A stretch of DNA of 64,000 nucleotides from Nematostella vectensis (Eukaryota > Cnidaria > Anthozoa > Actiniaria > Edwardsiidae): positions 8,529,181-8,593,180 of the forward strand of contig NC_064040.1 of NCBI RefSeq assembly GCF_932526225.1, written 5' to 3'. Made by a program: the position numbers and the translations under genes. How positions within the stretch are numbered: the first letter of the stretch is position 1; each line of letters starts with the position of its first letter. Of this stretch, positions 1 through 12,014 are shown piece after piece. Under the pieces are notes generated by a model. It had not been told where the DNA came from. It worked only from the letters and a program-made list of their open reading frames with translations, and did no database searches.

Positions 1-195
1 AGATCTCACTGTATGTGTTCGCTTATGTTTTTTTTTCCCATGTGAATATCGATGTGTTCTTTTGAGTCTTAATCCCATGTAGATATCACTGTTTTTTTAT
101 GTCTTGTTTCCATGTAGATTTCACTGTGGTCCCTCACGCCTTGTTCCCACCTAGATCTCATTGTATGCGTTCTTTTATGCCCTGTTTCTTGCCAG
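1..195. repeat. Degenerate tandem repeat running into a NUP133 splice acceptor
   Basis: About five diverged copies of a 35-48 bp unit, each with a C/T-rich run, a TAG, and then an A/T-T-CACTGT-like motif (AGs near 1, 80, 116 and 153). The true acceptor CTTGCCAG at 194-195 can be aligned with the AG of the copies, so the last copy may be the functional splice site. Alignment by eye; low identity. Confidence 0.45.
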
Positions 196-3100
196 ACCCT
201 GTTGAGTCTAAGCAAGCTGGCGTTGCTTGCAAGCGATGAGGACGAGGTTGTCAATAAGATCGACGAAGAGGCTGAGATTAACTGTATGTACCCCTCCTTT
301 TATTTTACATACTATCTGGGCGTGGCCAAAAGCGTGACTTCAAGGGCTATCAAGCTCCCTCCCCTTACTTATTTTTTCAACGAAAATACAATTCTCTAGA
401 TCATGGGTGATCTCTTGCAGCAAGTTGTATTTAATTGCTCTACTTGGAACAGCGTGAATGTCAGTTTTACAAAACTATGAAAAAAAGTTCTTCCAACTAC
501 CGTTCATCTAAGTTCAAGGGGCTAGGGTCTTCACTTGCATAACTAGTTTCCACATGAAGGTCAAATTTTCCACGGACAACTCGTAGCATGAAAACCCTTG
601 ATAGGAAGGATTGAAATGTCAAACATGCCTACTATGTTGAGCGATGTGTAGAGGTTGGTTCTCCTAGGGCGCAAGTGCAAACATAAACGCAAACGCAAGG
701 AAATCAAGCAGTTGCGTTCTCTAGCGCTTGCCCTTACGCTTGTGTTCCAGTGAGAATCAGAAAATAAGGTGATTTGCTCATGCTTCCTTGTAAGAACCAA
801 TTTTAACTGAAGAGAGTTTAATTCAGCTCTCGGTGTGATTGCCTTAACAGCGATTAACAACGAGCACGCGATCATCTTCCATCAGGAGTCTCTTCCCCTA
901 GAGGTGATTCAGGTAAAGCGCACAACTCGTCAACACAAGAGCGCAACACACAACCCGTTGGCATATCTCCTCATGATAGACACAGCCTCAGGCTTGATAC
1001 TTCTATTTCAAAAAGGGTTGCGTGCGGAGAGTCAACGTAGTGTAGTCCGTATTAAATAAACAAGCGACACTTCGCGAGTGCAGCCTTATTTGAAATGGGT
1101 GTTTAAAATGAGCCACGTTACGCAATTGGGACCGGATGACGATGTCTCGAGGAGCCGCAGTTTGCCTGCATAACGCATAATCATAACTCAATCCAATAAA
1201 TACCATACAGGTATGTGAGGGTAACTTCTAAAAGGTTGGCCTGTATGCCTAGCCAGAATACATGATATTTAAGAAACCGTCGAAATATGTAAGCTCTAGA
1301 CACAACAGAATAATCAACTAAGCTTGGATTACATAAAATTTATTAAGAATAACCTGTATTTAAAGCGACCTTAACCTCTGATAGAAAGCGTTCAGGGGTC
1401 GAGATGGAAACAATCTTCAAGCAAAGCCCCCCCCCCCCCCTCCCTCGACTTACCTTTGTGGTAAACTCTTTGCAATTTTAAACACAGCAATTTGACAAAC
1501 GGATACACGGACAGAAAAACGAAAAACGTGATTTGCTGAGCGTGTGTTGTTGTTAAGCAGGGAGAGATGGAAAAAGAGGTCTGTTCAATTTTTCGCATTA
1601 TTTTTTTATTTGCAGCACTCAAATCTCAGCTTCGATAGCATGCCGCCAATTCCATGCGAAGAGCTAATACAGGTACATGGCTTATTAAGAATTAAAGAAG
1701 AACCTTAATATTCACAGTTGAATTCTACAAATGTTTGAAGTGAGCTTGAAGCTCCTAGGTTGTTATGTAAAATGGTGTGCTAATGGCATCATGGGCAACT
1801 GAAGTTCTTCGTTCTTTTTTCCATTAAGCTCTACATTGGTGATAAGAACCGTAATTCGGACGAGCAGGATTTCAAGAAAGCGCTTGATCTTCTGCAACTT
1901 ATGGTGAGGTCTTGTTCATTTTTTTCATTTTTGACTTACCAGCCCTATATTTGGACGTTTACCCATGAAACAATGCGGGTTAAGACACATGGATTCTCTG
2001 AGTGCAGTGTATAAAAATGTTTGGAACCACCGAGTGATAATGCACTGACGTTTTTACAATGCTATTTTTCTAGCACTCCAAGAGTTAAAACAGTAGCGGA
2101 TCTAGGGGGGGTTAAGGGGGTTTAACCCCCCCCCCCCTTTGTGCTGCCATAAAGCCATATGTAACAAAAAAAATTACCCCCTCCCCCCTTTGGCACTGAG
2201 CCCCCCCCCATTTTAGCGAAAAGCTAGATCCGCCCCTGGTAAAGTCCAAACCAAAAAAATCGGGTAATATCCTTTTTGCGAGCTACGACGATTTCAGCAA
2301 AGCATTTGACAGTGTACCCAGAAATAAACTTTTCAAAAGACTGGAATTGGCAGGAATAGCAGGTTGTTTCCTTGACGTACTAATTTCAATGTATGCAAAT
2401 GATAAATCCTCAGTAAAATTAGACAGTTTTTTGGCGACGGCATTAAGATGTTACACAGGAGTGAAACAGGGGTGCATGATTTCGCCAACTCTATTCAACT
2501 TCTACCCAAGTAGCCTGCCAGAAAAACTCAACGCTAAGAATAGGGATGACTGTGAGATACACAATAGGACCTTAACATGAATGCTATACGCAGATGATCC
2601 CTCGTAATATGCTCAAGATCAGCAAAAGGGTTACAAAGCTACCTTGATGTACTAGCTGACTTTTGCGACAAGAGTGAGCTTTCCGTTAATCTAGACAAAA
2701 CCAAAGTACTAATCTTTAATAATTGCGGAAAGATACTAAAGAACTACATATTCCGTTATTAACATAATCTGATTGAAAATGTGAAATCATATAAATACCT
2801 GGGCGTTCATTTCAGCGCATTCGGAAATTTTAGCTTAGCCAAACAAGAAATAAAAAAGGTAGCCCTAAAGACTCTTTATAAACTGAGAAACGAAATGGGT
2901 GAACATTTTCGAACTATTGTACCCCTCACACTAAAATTTTTTGACGCCTTAATAAAGCCAATTCTTTACGGCAGTGAGTTTTCGGGGGTAGACTGCAAAG
3001 ACAAGATAGATAAAGACCCCATCGAGGTAGTACACACAAAATTTATTAGATGACTTCTAGGGGTAAACAAATATTGCAGCTCAAATGCTTGCCGGGCGGA

Positions 3101-5434
3101 GGTGGAAAGATTTCCACTGCGAACCCAGGCTAAATGTAGAGCATTGAAATATTGGGGGGCTTTAAGAAATTCAGACCAAAATAAACTTGCGCGACAAGTT
3201 AGTACGTGAAAAGAAAGAATTCTGGACGAACAAAATTAAACATATTTTAAATCACGCAGGCCTAGGAGAAGTATGGTCAACCCACTCGACGCAGAAATAC
3301 CAATAAATCTCATAAGACAGAGACTGACAGAACAACAAACCTGGCTCAATGAAATTTATAACGATGAAAGGAAAGACCCTCGACATAAAAACAAATTGAG
3401 AACATTTAAGAAATTTAAGAGCGTTCACAATTACGGAGATTATCTCTCACAAGTTAAAAATGTTAATCACAGAATTGCGCTAACAAAGCTTAGACTAAGC
3501 AACCACAAACTAGCTATTGAAACAGGACGTCACGCAAAACCGTACACTCCCCCTGAACAAAGAATCTGCCCAATATGCTTGGTTGAAGTCGAGGACGAAG
3601 AACACTTCATGATAAAATGCCCGGCATATAGTGAATTGAGGGAAGAAATGTATAGGGTTTTTCAATCCGCAACAAAACAGAATCTAAAAGCGATGCCTCC
3701 TGCCATAGCATTTTCGAAGGTGATTAGTTTGAAACAGGAGAGTGCAACCAATAAATAGCTCAATTTGTTTGGGAAGCAACAACAATAAGGGAAAGTGCTT
3801 TGTTATGAGAACTATATAATGACATCGCTACAAAGTACGATGATAGAGAATTTATTGTAAATAGAAATATAATTGAAAACCAATTGTAAATTTTTGTTTT
3901 TCAATATGAATGTATTTGAAGCAACGCCCGTGAATCAAAGATGAAAAGGTGCCAAATAAAATAATTGAATTGGAAAATTAAAAGGATACTCTGATATTTT
4001 TAGGGAGAAGCAGAGATTGATCAGAAAGAACACCTTAAGCTCATGATATGGTGTAAAGCTATCCTTCGAGACAAGTGAGTAAAAATATGATACAGTCACA
4101 GTTACTTAAACTCATGATATGGTGTAAAGCTATCCTTCGAGACAAGTGAGTAAAAATATGACACAGTCACAGTTATGTCCCATCATGCATTAGTAAGATA
4201 ATTTGATTAGAAGGTGGTTGAGACAAAGTGGTTAAGTATGGTTATGCTCTTTAGAGCTCAATTCAATTTCAATTTATTTATTCCTTTTTAATATGATGTC
4301 CTTTGATGGTTATTTGGATGAGTTTTAAATAGATAATTTCTAAGATGTTCAAATGTGTGTTGTAGCTGGTCCTCGTTTCACGGGTCAAACCCACTGGATA
4401 GCGCAAGACAAGCCGTTTTTTTCAAGACCGTACAACTAGCGTACAGTCAAGGTATGGAGTGGATATTTGATGGCAAAATAGTGGTAGCCGAAAGATTGAA
4501 GTATTTTTATGAGGTGATAAAGGCAGTGGTGATGATAATCGACGATTGTAATGATGGTGATCATGATGACATCGATGCCGATGATAAAGATTATGGTGAT
4601 ATTGATTTAGGACATGATGATTTTCTAGGGAGAGAGGAGGACGAAGGCAACAATCTGTAATCTTGAATATTATGTCAGGGATAGTGTGTTGTGTGCTGAC
4701 GATGACTGATAATGATGTTGGTGATGATGATGATGATGATGGTGATGGTGATGGTGATGGTGATGGTGATGGTGATGGTGGTGGTGATGATGATGATGGT
4801 GATGGTGATGGTGATGATGGTCATGATGATGATGGCGATGGCGATGAGAATGCTGATGTTGATATGGCGATAAGGATGGTCGTGGTAGTGGTGATGGTGA
4901 TGATGATGGTGGTAAAGATGATAGTGGTGGCGATAATTATTATTGGGACCTGAAGCGACGACGACGGCAGAAAACAAAACTACGTTAGCTGCTGTAGAAA
5001 TAATATCCTTATTTTATATTTATCTGTCTCTGACTGTAATGTTTTGCTTCTTCCATTGCAAATAAATTATTATTGATCGCCACGCGCGAAAACATCTTTT
5101 TCGATCGCGTTGTCCTAGCCGTCGTCGTCCTTGCTTAAGGTCCCTAATGTTAGTTATTGCTGTGATGGTATCGAAAGTGTTGATAGCGATGTTTATGATG
5201 ATGATGAAGAAGATAAAAAAGGTGGTTGTAAAGCTACCGACTAATAACGAGTGCTATGTTAACCCCACAGGCCTGCATTTGTCAGAGTTTATGCCGACCA
5301 TCGAATCCCTTCTAGCTTCCGAGGAACTAAGAAGTGCCGGACTATCAGACAACCCTCACTTTCGCTACCTTCTCAGCACAGGCTACGAGCAAATTCAGAG
5401 GTCCTCAATGGACGAGTCAGAGGCTATGGAGTAG
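196..5434 (+). CDS. NUP133: Nucleoporin NUP133, C-terminal exons (partial, 5' end outside window)
   Basis: Seven exons join in phase: 196-283, 851-912, 1616-1672, 1829-1903, 4004-4074, 4366-4451, 5271-5434, giving 200 residues and a TAG stop. The peptide resembles the C-terminus of vertebrate NUP133 as I remember it: a SLSKLALLASDEDE stretch, FHQESLP, then DFKKALDLLQLM, WCKAILRDNW, and a final LSEFMPTIESLLASEEL block before a NPHF..L terminus. NUP133 is a scaffold subunit of the Nup107-160 (Y) complex of the nuclear pore; this helical C-terminal region contacts NUP107. All introns are GT-AG. The 1904-4003 intron holds a decayed LINE. The exon ending at 4074 has a 71-bp tandem copy of its 3' end and donor just downstream. 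The N-terminal beta-propeller exons lie left of the window. Identity is confident; the boundaries close without frame conflict. Confidence 0.9.
2095..2238. mobile_element. Short G/C-run MITE-like element in NUP133 intron
   Basis: Starts with AGCGGATCTAG and ends with its near reverse complement CTAGATCCGC, enclosing long G and C runs that are themselves partly inverted. This is the look of a small non-autonomous inverted-repeat element. It directly precedes the decayed LINE. No clear target-site duplication was seen. Confidence 0.5.
2281..3975 (+). pseudogene. Decayed non-LTR (LINE) reverse transcriptase in NUP133 intron
   Basis: A 5'-truncated reverse-transcriptase region in the sense direction of NUP133. 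Recognisable blocks in order: DFSKAFDSVPRNKLF (RT domain, from about 2291), GVKQGCMISPTLFNF near 2460-2510, the catalytic YADD at 2587-2598, KSYKYLGVHFS near 2784, and a C-terminal CPICL...EEHFMIKCPAY zinc-knuckle-like block (C-x2-C-x10-H-x4-C) at about 3568-3630. Several in-frame stops (for example 2578-2580, after 3050, around 3207) and frame changes show it is dead. A short A-rich tail region runs to about 3975. The endonuclease part is missing. Most like a generic invertebrate LINE; clade not assigned. Confidence 0.85.
4034..4175. repeat. 71-bp tandem duplication of a NUP133 exon end plus donor
   Basis: Two copies, 4034-4104 and 4105-4175, differ at only about two bases. Copy 1 is the last 41 bases of the exon ending at 4074 plus its GTGAGT donor and 24 intron bases. 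Copy 2 repeats all of this inside the intron, so a second intact donor lies 71 bp downstream. Reading past the real donor meets TGA at once (AAG TGA), so use of the second donor truncates the protein. Confidence 0.92.
4510..4945. repeat. GAT/GGT trinucleotide-rich simple repeat
   Basis: Impure GATGGT/GATGAT tandem repeat in the last NUP133 intron. Open frames through it encode only Asp/Gly or His runs and are not genes. Confidence 0.9.
4944..5145. mobile_element. MITE-like element with GACGACGACGG terminal inverted repeats
   Basis: The left end GGGACCTGAAGCGACGAC matches the reverse complement of the right end (CCGTCGTCGTCCTTGCTTAAGGTCCC), roughly 25-bp inverted repeats around a 150-bp AT-rich centre. 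The same ends occur at about 51257-51285 and 51855-51890 in the QRICH2-like gene, so this is a dispersed family. Confidence 0.65.
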
Positions 5435-5733
5435 CTGTTCAGTACATGCAGGGCGAAGACAGACGGCCTGCTTATATGGATGCCCGACAAGGCGAAGACG
5501 TCACGATGGATTCATGCAATAAAGTATCGTAGTCCATAAGGTGATGAACAAGTCGGTGAGACGCTGTTCTTAAAGGGTCCGTGTAATCATTTGAGCATGT
5601 CATACCTGATATTCAGAGAGTACGAGGTTTCCCAAAGAGTTGGGGCTTGTAGAGCGGCGTCTAACCAGGGAAAGGTTTAGGTTTCGTAGAGGAAAAAGAC
5701 CACGCCCATTTCATCATCCAAAACACAAAGAGC

Positions 5734-5739
5734 AATAAA
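5734..5739 (+). other. Probable poly(A) signal of NUP133
   Basis: AATAAA lies 300 bp after the NUP133 stop and faces the poly(A) signal of the convergent NXPE-like gene about 30 bp further on. Confidence 0.6.
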
Positions 5740-5765
5740 TATCAATTTTAAAAGTACAAAGTGTT

Positions 5766-5771
5766 TTTATT
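5766..5771 (-). other. Probable poly(A) signal of the NXPE-like gene
   Basis: TTTATT on the + strand (AATAAA on the minus strand) lies about 330 bp after the NXPE-like stop codon. Together with 5734-5739 it implies convergent transcripts whose 3' ends touch or overlap. Confidence 0.55.
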
Positions 5772-6102
5772 TTGCAAAATATGGAAATACAAAAGGTATA
5801 AAAGCCTTTAACTAGCCAGGGTATTTGTGGGATTCTGTTCGCAATGATATGAGGTTTGTGTGATGGGTTTGGACTTACCCGAGAGGTTATTTGGTACCTC
5901 GTTTAGTAATCTCGAATTACGGTGCGGTTTTTTTACCCGTGAATACTTGTGGCTTTTGGATGTCCTTGAGCGGCTGTCTCATCTCGTGTAAATGGCGCTG
6001 AGTGAGGCATTTTTAATTGCCGGGAAAAAGCTACCCAACTAGGCTTTTGGATAACCACTTTTCTCCATTTACAAGGGTATTTTACAATAATGCGATGATT
6101 CA

Positions 6103-8406
6103 TCAGATGTCAAAGTTACATAGAGCATTGGCAATGGTATTGCTGATCGCGTTCTCCACCACTCCTCCACAGTCCCCCCGCGCGAACCTCTTGGCGTAGT
6201 GCGTTTGGTCGTGCGTGGCCCCAATACGACTGTTACTGATCTGAAAAGCATCCACAACTTGTATGCCATTTTCCCTCATTACCGCATCGCTCAGGCGGTT
6301 CCACTGTGCCACTCGGGAAGGCGAAGGGTTCTCGATCCACTCCACAACAGCCTTGTCGTCCCGCCACGGCAAACTCACCGTGTTGACCCACAAGAACCTC
6401 CTCTGCCCTTTACTAGTATTCATTCTCTTGATGGCTTCCGCGTACGCTTCTAGCTTGCTTATCATGAATTTCTCCTGGGTACTTTCTCGTAAAACCCAGT
6501 GTCCAAAGTTCATCATGAAAAGCTTCACATCGAAGACTGAAGAAGGGAGCTCCTTTGAGAACATGGACCGCCGCGTTTTTGGATGAACGTAAACCTCGTT
6601 TGGGAGCTGTATGTCTGGGAAAGTGATGGGCCAGCGTGTCCCGCGCGCGTCGAAAATCCACTCTATCCTCGGGATCTTGTTGAACACCATCTTGATGTGG
6701 GTTTTGATGCAGCCGTCACAGTTGCCATGGAGACGTGTCACCCAGTGATAAGTGCGATACCGCATGTGGGAGTCGCCTGTTGAGGAAAATGAAAGAAGTA
6801 TTGACTTGTAACAATCGTTATGATTGTCATTGCTTGGAATTACCCTTAGACCTAGTTTAAACGCCGTTCTTTTCATGTACCGTTCCAAATGCATGTAAAT
6901 GAACCAATTCGATTGTTCTGCGTTTATTTGCATTTGAAACGGCACATTGAACGAACGGCGTTTGAGCTAGGTCTTAGAGTTCTAGTGTATCGTACAGCAG
7001 AAATCAGCCTTTACTTATCGCTAGCTTTGTCGGACTACTTTTTTTTTTGCCATTCTCATAATATAGTTACCGGGGTTCAATTGCATATTTAATGACTCAC
7101 CCGTAAAGGCGATATCGCTCCATCCATTCTTGGCGAAGCACCTCTTGATTTCCTCATCCGTGTAATGATGCAGCTGACACTCGTACGGGACCCAGTGAAA
7201 CCCGTGAATTTGATCAAAATCGAACAAAGGATCTTGTACCCACGCGTCGCACTCCTCGATACCTGCGAGTTTCCCGCACTCAACCCACCGCCCGCGGGAT
7301 GTCCCGCTCTCCTCCTGGGTACAGTAGCGGGTGTATCCCGCGGGTGGGGTGCCCATAGTAACCCGCAACTCGAAAGGGCTGTTCTGTACTTGCTGCAGCA
7401 CCGCGTTCTTGTGGGACCTGAACTCGAGGCTCTCGTGATTGACATATGTCAGTATCACCATAACGATGTAGCTGTCATCAAAGGTGAGTCTCAGGGTGGC
7501 GTTGTAAGTGTCGTCTCCTATGTGTGTGACGTCACCTGTGACCATCTCGTGTGAGCCGAATGCTTGGACGCGAAAAGTTGACCCGCCTGCTACAATCCCG
7601 CGGGATTCCCGAGACTTGCAGGCACCTTGTGGTGATGGCTTCACGATGATTGAGAAGACCTAATATTGAAGATTTCTTTAAAATAATGTGATTCCAGGTC
7701 ACACGCTCTCACCTACCAGCCCTTCAAAACATTTGCAGCCACACGCGCCCTCACCTTCCAGCCCTTCAAAACATTTGCAGCCACACGCTCTCACCTGCCA
7801 GCCCTTCAAACCATTTGCAGCCACACGCGCCCTCACCTCCCAGCCCTTCAAAACATTTGCAGCCACACGCTCTCACCTGCCAGCCCTTTAAAACATGAAC
7901 GGAAACATTCTCTCACCTTCCAGCCCTTAAAAAACACATTTGCGGCCATACGCTCTCTCACCTTCCAACCATTTAAAACATGTGCAACCACACACGCTTT
8001 CACCTGCCATCCCTTTAAAACATGTGCGGAAACATTCTCTCACCTTCCAGTTCTTAAAATAGAGCATTTGCGGACACACGCTCTCTAAGATAGGGCAAAC
8101 TCTATCTTACCTTCAGTCTTTTAAAACATTTGCGGCCACACGCTCTCTCACCTTCCAGCCTTCTGTAAGTTTTGGTGGGCTCACGGTATAAAGACATCCT
8201 AGCTCAGGTACGGTCACAGGCTGCGCGCGCTTGGTTCGGTCTCGCAGCGGCTTCCAGTGTTGCCTACACAGCAAGAACACGACGGCAGACACGAGGAACA
8301 CAAGAAGCAGTCGCGACGGACGGTAGAATGCGATGAGGCAGTCCAAAAACGCACCCCTCATCACATGGTCAACGCATCTACAGCAACTGGGGTCACGCGT
8401 TAACAT
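6103..8406 (-). CDS. NXPE/PC-esterase-like type II membrane protein (495 aa)
   Basis: Three exons on the minus strand: 8406-8152, 7659-7101, 6776-6103; phases 0 and 1 close exactly and ATG at 8406 gives 495 residues. A short basic N-terminus and one hydrophobic segment (about residues 33-46) suggest a Golgi/ER signal anchor. A beta-rich, neurexophilin/Ig-like region follows (about 90-200). The C-terminal half is a PC-esterase (SGNH/GDSL-like) domain: the GDSH block I motif is created across the second splice junction (Asp273, Ser274) and the DxxH catalytic motif HDQTHY is at Asp461-His464, so the predicted triad is intact. Such domains are thought to act on acyl groups of glycans; the substrate here is unknown. 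Intron 1 carries a minisatellite built from the exon 1 donor. Confidence 0.82.
7698..8160. repeat. About 40-bp minisatellite built from the NXPE-like exon 1 donor
   Basis: About eleven copies of a 39-45 bp unit (CACACGCTCTCACCTTCCAGCCC...AAACATTTGCGGC). Read on the minus strand, most copies contain GGCTGGAAGGTGAGAG-like sequence, which is the end of exon 1 and its donor (exon ends at 8152). The copy nearest exon 1 is the real junction; the others fill most of intron 1. One copy near 8075-8136 is interrupted. Confidence 0.88.
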
Positions 8407-9188
8407 GTTAGTATATCGTAAAAAAAAGTAAACGCGCCCGTTGTCACATGCTCAACGCATTTACGGCAGTACTGTTCACTTTGTGTTAACAGATTGTGAA
8501 GGGAGTATATAGGAAAAAGAATAAGGGAACGCGCCCTTCATCGCTTTATAAACACGCCCACACCTACTGCTTGGTCTAACACTGACGTTTTAGCACATTA
8601 TGCATCAGTGTCGTTTTTCTCGTTTGATATAGATTTCGACATTGAAGTTGCATTTAATATCTCCGTGCTCCTGTGAATTATTACGTATATATTTGTGATC
8701 TGACGTGTTTTATGCCAGGTTTAGGAGGCGTTGGTTTTACGCCAAAAAAAACTATTTCATTCTGCCTGCATTTCAGCTTTCAGACGTTTCCATCACGGTC
8801 CATCGAGAACATCAAGGGCGTCTTCCCCCCCCCCCCCCCCCCCCCCTGGACCCTCCACTGGACGTTGTCGTCTCACTGCACCGTTATGTTACTGTTGTAG
8901 AAATAAAGCTCGTTTTTTTTTTTTTTTTTAGTAAACGTTTGTATGATTCCATTCAAACTCATCTGAAATCAAGCCGGGTCGTTTTGTAAGGCTTAGAACA
9001 GTAGAAGTCGCAAACCCCCCTTTTCAAGGTTCATTTATTTTTAGCGGCCTCTTTTCCTGCCTCTCCCTCGGAAAAAATGTTCCCTGGCCACTCCCTGGCA
9101 AAAAGTGCTCCAGCAATCGACGTTACACTTTGTATGTTACGAACTGGTCATAACTTACAAACTAAAATTTAATTTGACGGCCCACGGT

Positions 9189-9229
9189 CATTGTTGCTTT
9201 ATTCGATGTCATCGAATAAAGCAACAATG
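9189..9229. repeat. Perfect 20-bp inverted repeat (hairpin)
   Basis: CATTGTTGCTTTATTCGATG, one spacer base, then its exact reverse complement. It stands alone in the intergenic region without an obvious flanking duplication. Confidence 0.9.
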
Positions 9230-11798
9230 GCTGCACGCTAAATTTCGATGACGACCTTAGCAATATCAAAACAGCTACTTGATCAACATAAAGTGCATTG
9301 ACACAAGTAATCTAATACAAATCTTAACACCTTTGTTTACATTGCCACTTAACCAATTATTAACTTATTAACCCTCGTCATTGTCGATCCTCCGCGTTTT
9401 GCCATGACCCAAACTCACCCGCCGAACAGTCGTCGGACCCTCAGCATGTGTATTCATGCATTTGTTTACTTTCTCACTGTCAGCTAAACCCAATAATAAA
9501 GCAAGACTGCTACAGAAACTGGAATTTTTGTGTCGTCTGACAATTTTCGTGATTGACAGGCTAAAAGTTTAGGACTGTTATTTTAAGTGACAAGAACCTG
9601 CAAGCGAGGAATCGTCATTGTCTATATCGGGCTCGTCGCAGATTCTTCGAAACTTCGAGCAAAAATATATAATTTCTCGGTCAAATGATTCGCTAAAAAA
9701 CTAAATGCTTGAAAGCATCCCAGCATAGCTCGACCTCTAAATGATGTCAAGATGAAGAAAATCCAAAATATTTTGTGTCGCTTTTACCTTTTTTTTGCTG
9801 TTTGTTTTCTTGTTTTCTTTTTTTATGACCTTTAATCGACTTCACAGACAATAGTACAGTGCATGATCGAATCCATGACTACACAGCATAGAGCGAGTGT
9901 TGGTTTATAGGACATTTTGATATTTTAAAGGTTATGCAATATAAGTAAAAACAATTAAAATAATTATTACTCTACTGGACGCCATGTTCGAACAATAGAG
10001 AATTTCATCTCATGAACTCAACACACTTTTGAAATTCAAGAACACTTCTGATTAAATGCCTTTGGAGTTTTTTTAGAAACACAAAGCTCCAATGAGTGAA
10101 AACGTAGTTTTACTACTCACCTTAGATTCCATTGGATTTATTTTTTGTTTGTGGCGGATTTCAAGTAAAATAGACAATGCATTCCATCCGTGTTTAAATT
10201 TCTCTCCCTGAAGATCCCATCACCGCTGTAGATACATTGGATGGAAAGCGATTCACATCCAAGTTTTTCGCATTTCTCTTGGATTAGAAAATCTGTGCAA
10301 ATAGTGTTTTAAGATGGTCTCATGGGTTTTCAAGTTGTATGTCAGCGCGCCATGACATTCAACACAAATGAGGGGCTGACCGCGTGCGCGACTGGTGACC
10401 CGGTGGACTGGTACCCGTTAGCGTTACCATGGGGACCACACTGAAGATGTATGCGAAACAACAATGGCCAATCCGAAGTAACACACGGTCTAATAGAGAA
10501 ACGCATTTCAAAATCCGGTTCATTCCTTGATAAAAAGTGTCTTTTAACATCGGGGAAGAAGTAAGAATCCTCCCAGAACCATTCAAAGACAATTACTGAC
10601 AGACAGTACTGTCACATACAGTCCCTCTCATTGTTGAAGTCTATTGCAACACAGTCCAGTGCGACACGTGTAGTAGAGGCGCTTATTTATATTTTCCCTC
10701 TGAAGCGAGACGCTCATTCGAACAAATGTCTTCAAAACTTATGTGTTCTTTGGGAGCCCCATGGGGTCTGCTTAAAAGTATTAGAAATTCATGGACTGGG
10801 CTGCAATTCGTTTCCGGGAGTTTGCATTTCTAGCCTACTTTTCTTCATGCTCTTTAACAATTTTTTGTCATTTCCTGTACAATACGCTCTCGGTCATTAA
10901 ATGTCCCGAGTAAAATAGTATTTTTAGAACTTAATCCCGAATTCCACAAGTCAAGATAATGCTCTCCTTTTTTCCGGTTGCACACTGTTCAGGTTTAGAA
11001 TTGTCACTGTTTAGAATTGTCACTGTTTACTTTACAAAGGGTGAATGATCAAAGCATTTACAAAGAATAGGTTTTTAATATACCGGCCTATCCGTTTTCA
11101 TCTACTATTACAAAACATTTAGAATCCAACCTTACTTAAACACAATTTTCCCAAAGTTAAAATAGGGTAGGGTGATGCTAGGGTAAGGCAGAGTATTTTA
11201 ACTCAAATGTTTAATGAATTGATGAAGTAGAAAACACAAGAGATTTTCTAGAAAGAACGGGAATAAGGTGATGGTCGTAGGGATAAGATTAGATGCGAGA
11301 ATTTCGAAATGTGAGTTCTCTCTTGTTCTGTACAGGATACCCCCCTATCCTCATTCTAACCCGCCAAATAATGCTTGTTTCGAATAAAATGGGAAACCTG
11401 TGGAGCGAGGGACGAGTTGCACTGGATCGGTTGTAAGTTGAATTCCAACCTAGTTCCCAGGGTCTTCTGGGTAATTTTCATTATGGCGTCCATATTGAAA
11501 ATTACCCAGAACAGCCTGAGGACGAGGGTGATTGAATCCCGATATTCTCAGAAAACCCTGTGCACCTCGGCCTTCATCATTTCAAAAGCATCCCCAAACG
11601 AGAGTGGAAGGCTATCATTGGGCTAACAAACAAACCAGGCTAATTACCAAAGACGTTTTTACCAGAACGACTTTGTGATTTGTGTATCAAGCTGAGTTCA
11701 TTGAAAAAAAGTTTTTGGAAAAAAACATTTTTGAACCTGATTTCAGAGTATCCAGGAGAAAACACTTCTCACCCTCTTTGAGTTTTGGATGGGGCTTC

Positions 11799-11945
11799 AG
11801 GGCCGTAGCAGAGGGTGGGGCACGAGCCCTTCCCAATATTTTTAAAAAGGGAATGATCCTAAGGGGCGTGGCTGTGCCCCCCAATATGTTTCTGTTTTGT
11901 GCCCCCCCCCCCCCCCCCCCAATCTTACATGTCCTGCTCTGGCCC
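11799..11945. mobile_element. G/C-rich dispersed element (copy 1)
   Basis: Begins GGGCCGTAGCAGAGGGTGGGGCAC and includes GGGGCGTGGCTGTGCCCC and a C-run. A relative at about 30651-30795 in a POLA2 intron starts with almost the same bases. Small non-autonomous repeat family; class not determined. Confidence 0.5.
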
Positions 11946-12008
11946 TGGGCTTGTAGCATGTTGTTAGTGAGTTGAATTTTATAATTCAATTATTTATCTT
12001 ATCATTAT

Positions 12009-12014
12009 TTTATT
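12009..12014 (-). other. Possible poly(A) signal of alpha-actinin
   Basis: TTTATT on + (AATAAA on the minus strand), about 420 bp downstream of the alpha-actinin stop codon. It is one of several AT-rich candidates. Confidence 0.35.

Noticed and set aside
4663..4977. Asp/Gly-rich (+) and His/Ile-rich (-) open frames
   Set aside because: They are translations of the GAT/GGT simple repeat and have no start context, splice sites or family match.
8700..8990. Poly-proline open frames over a C-run
   Set aside because: Produced by a homopolymer tract; three frames are equally open and none looks like protein.
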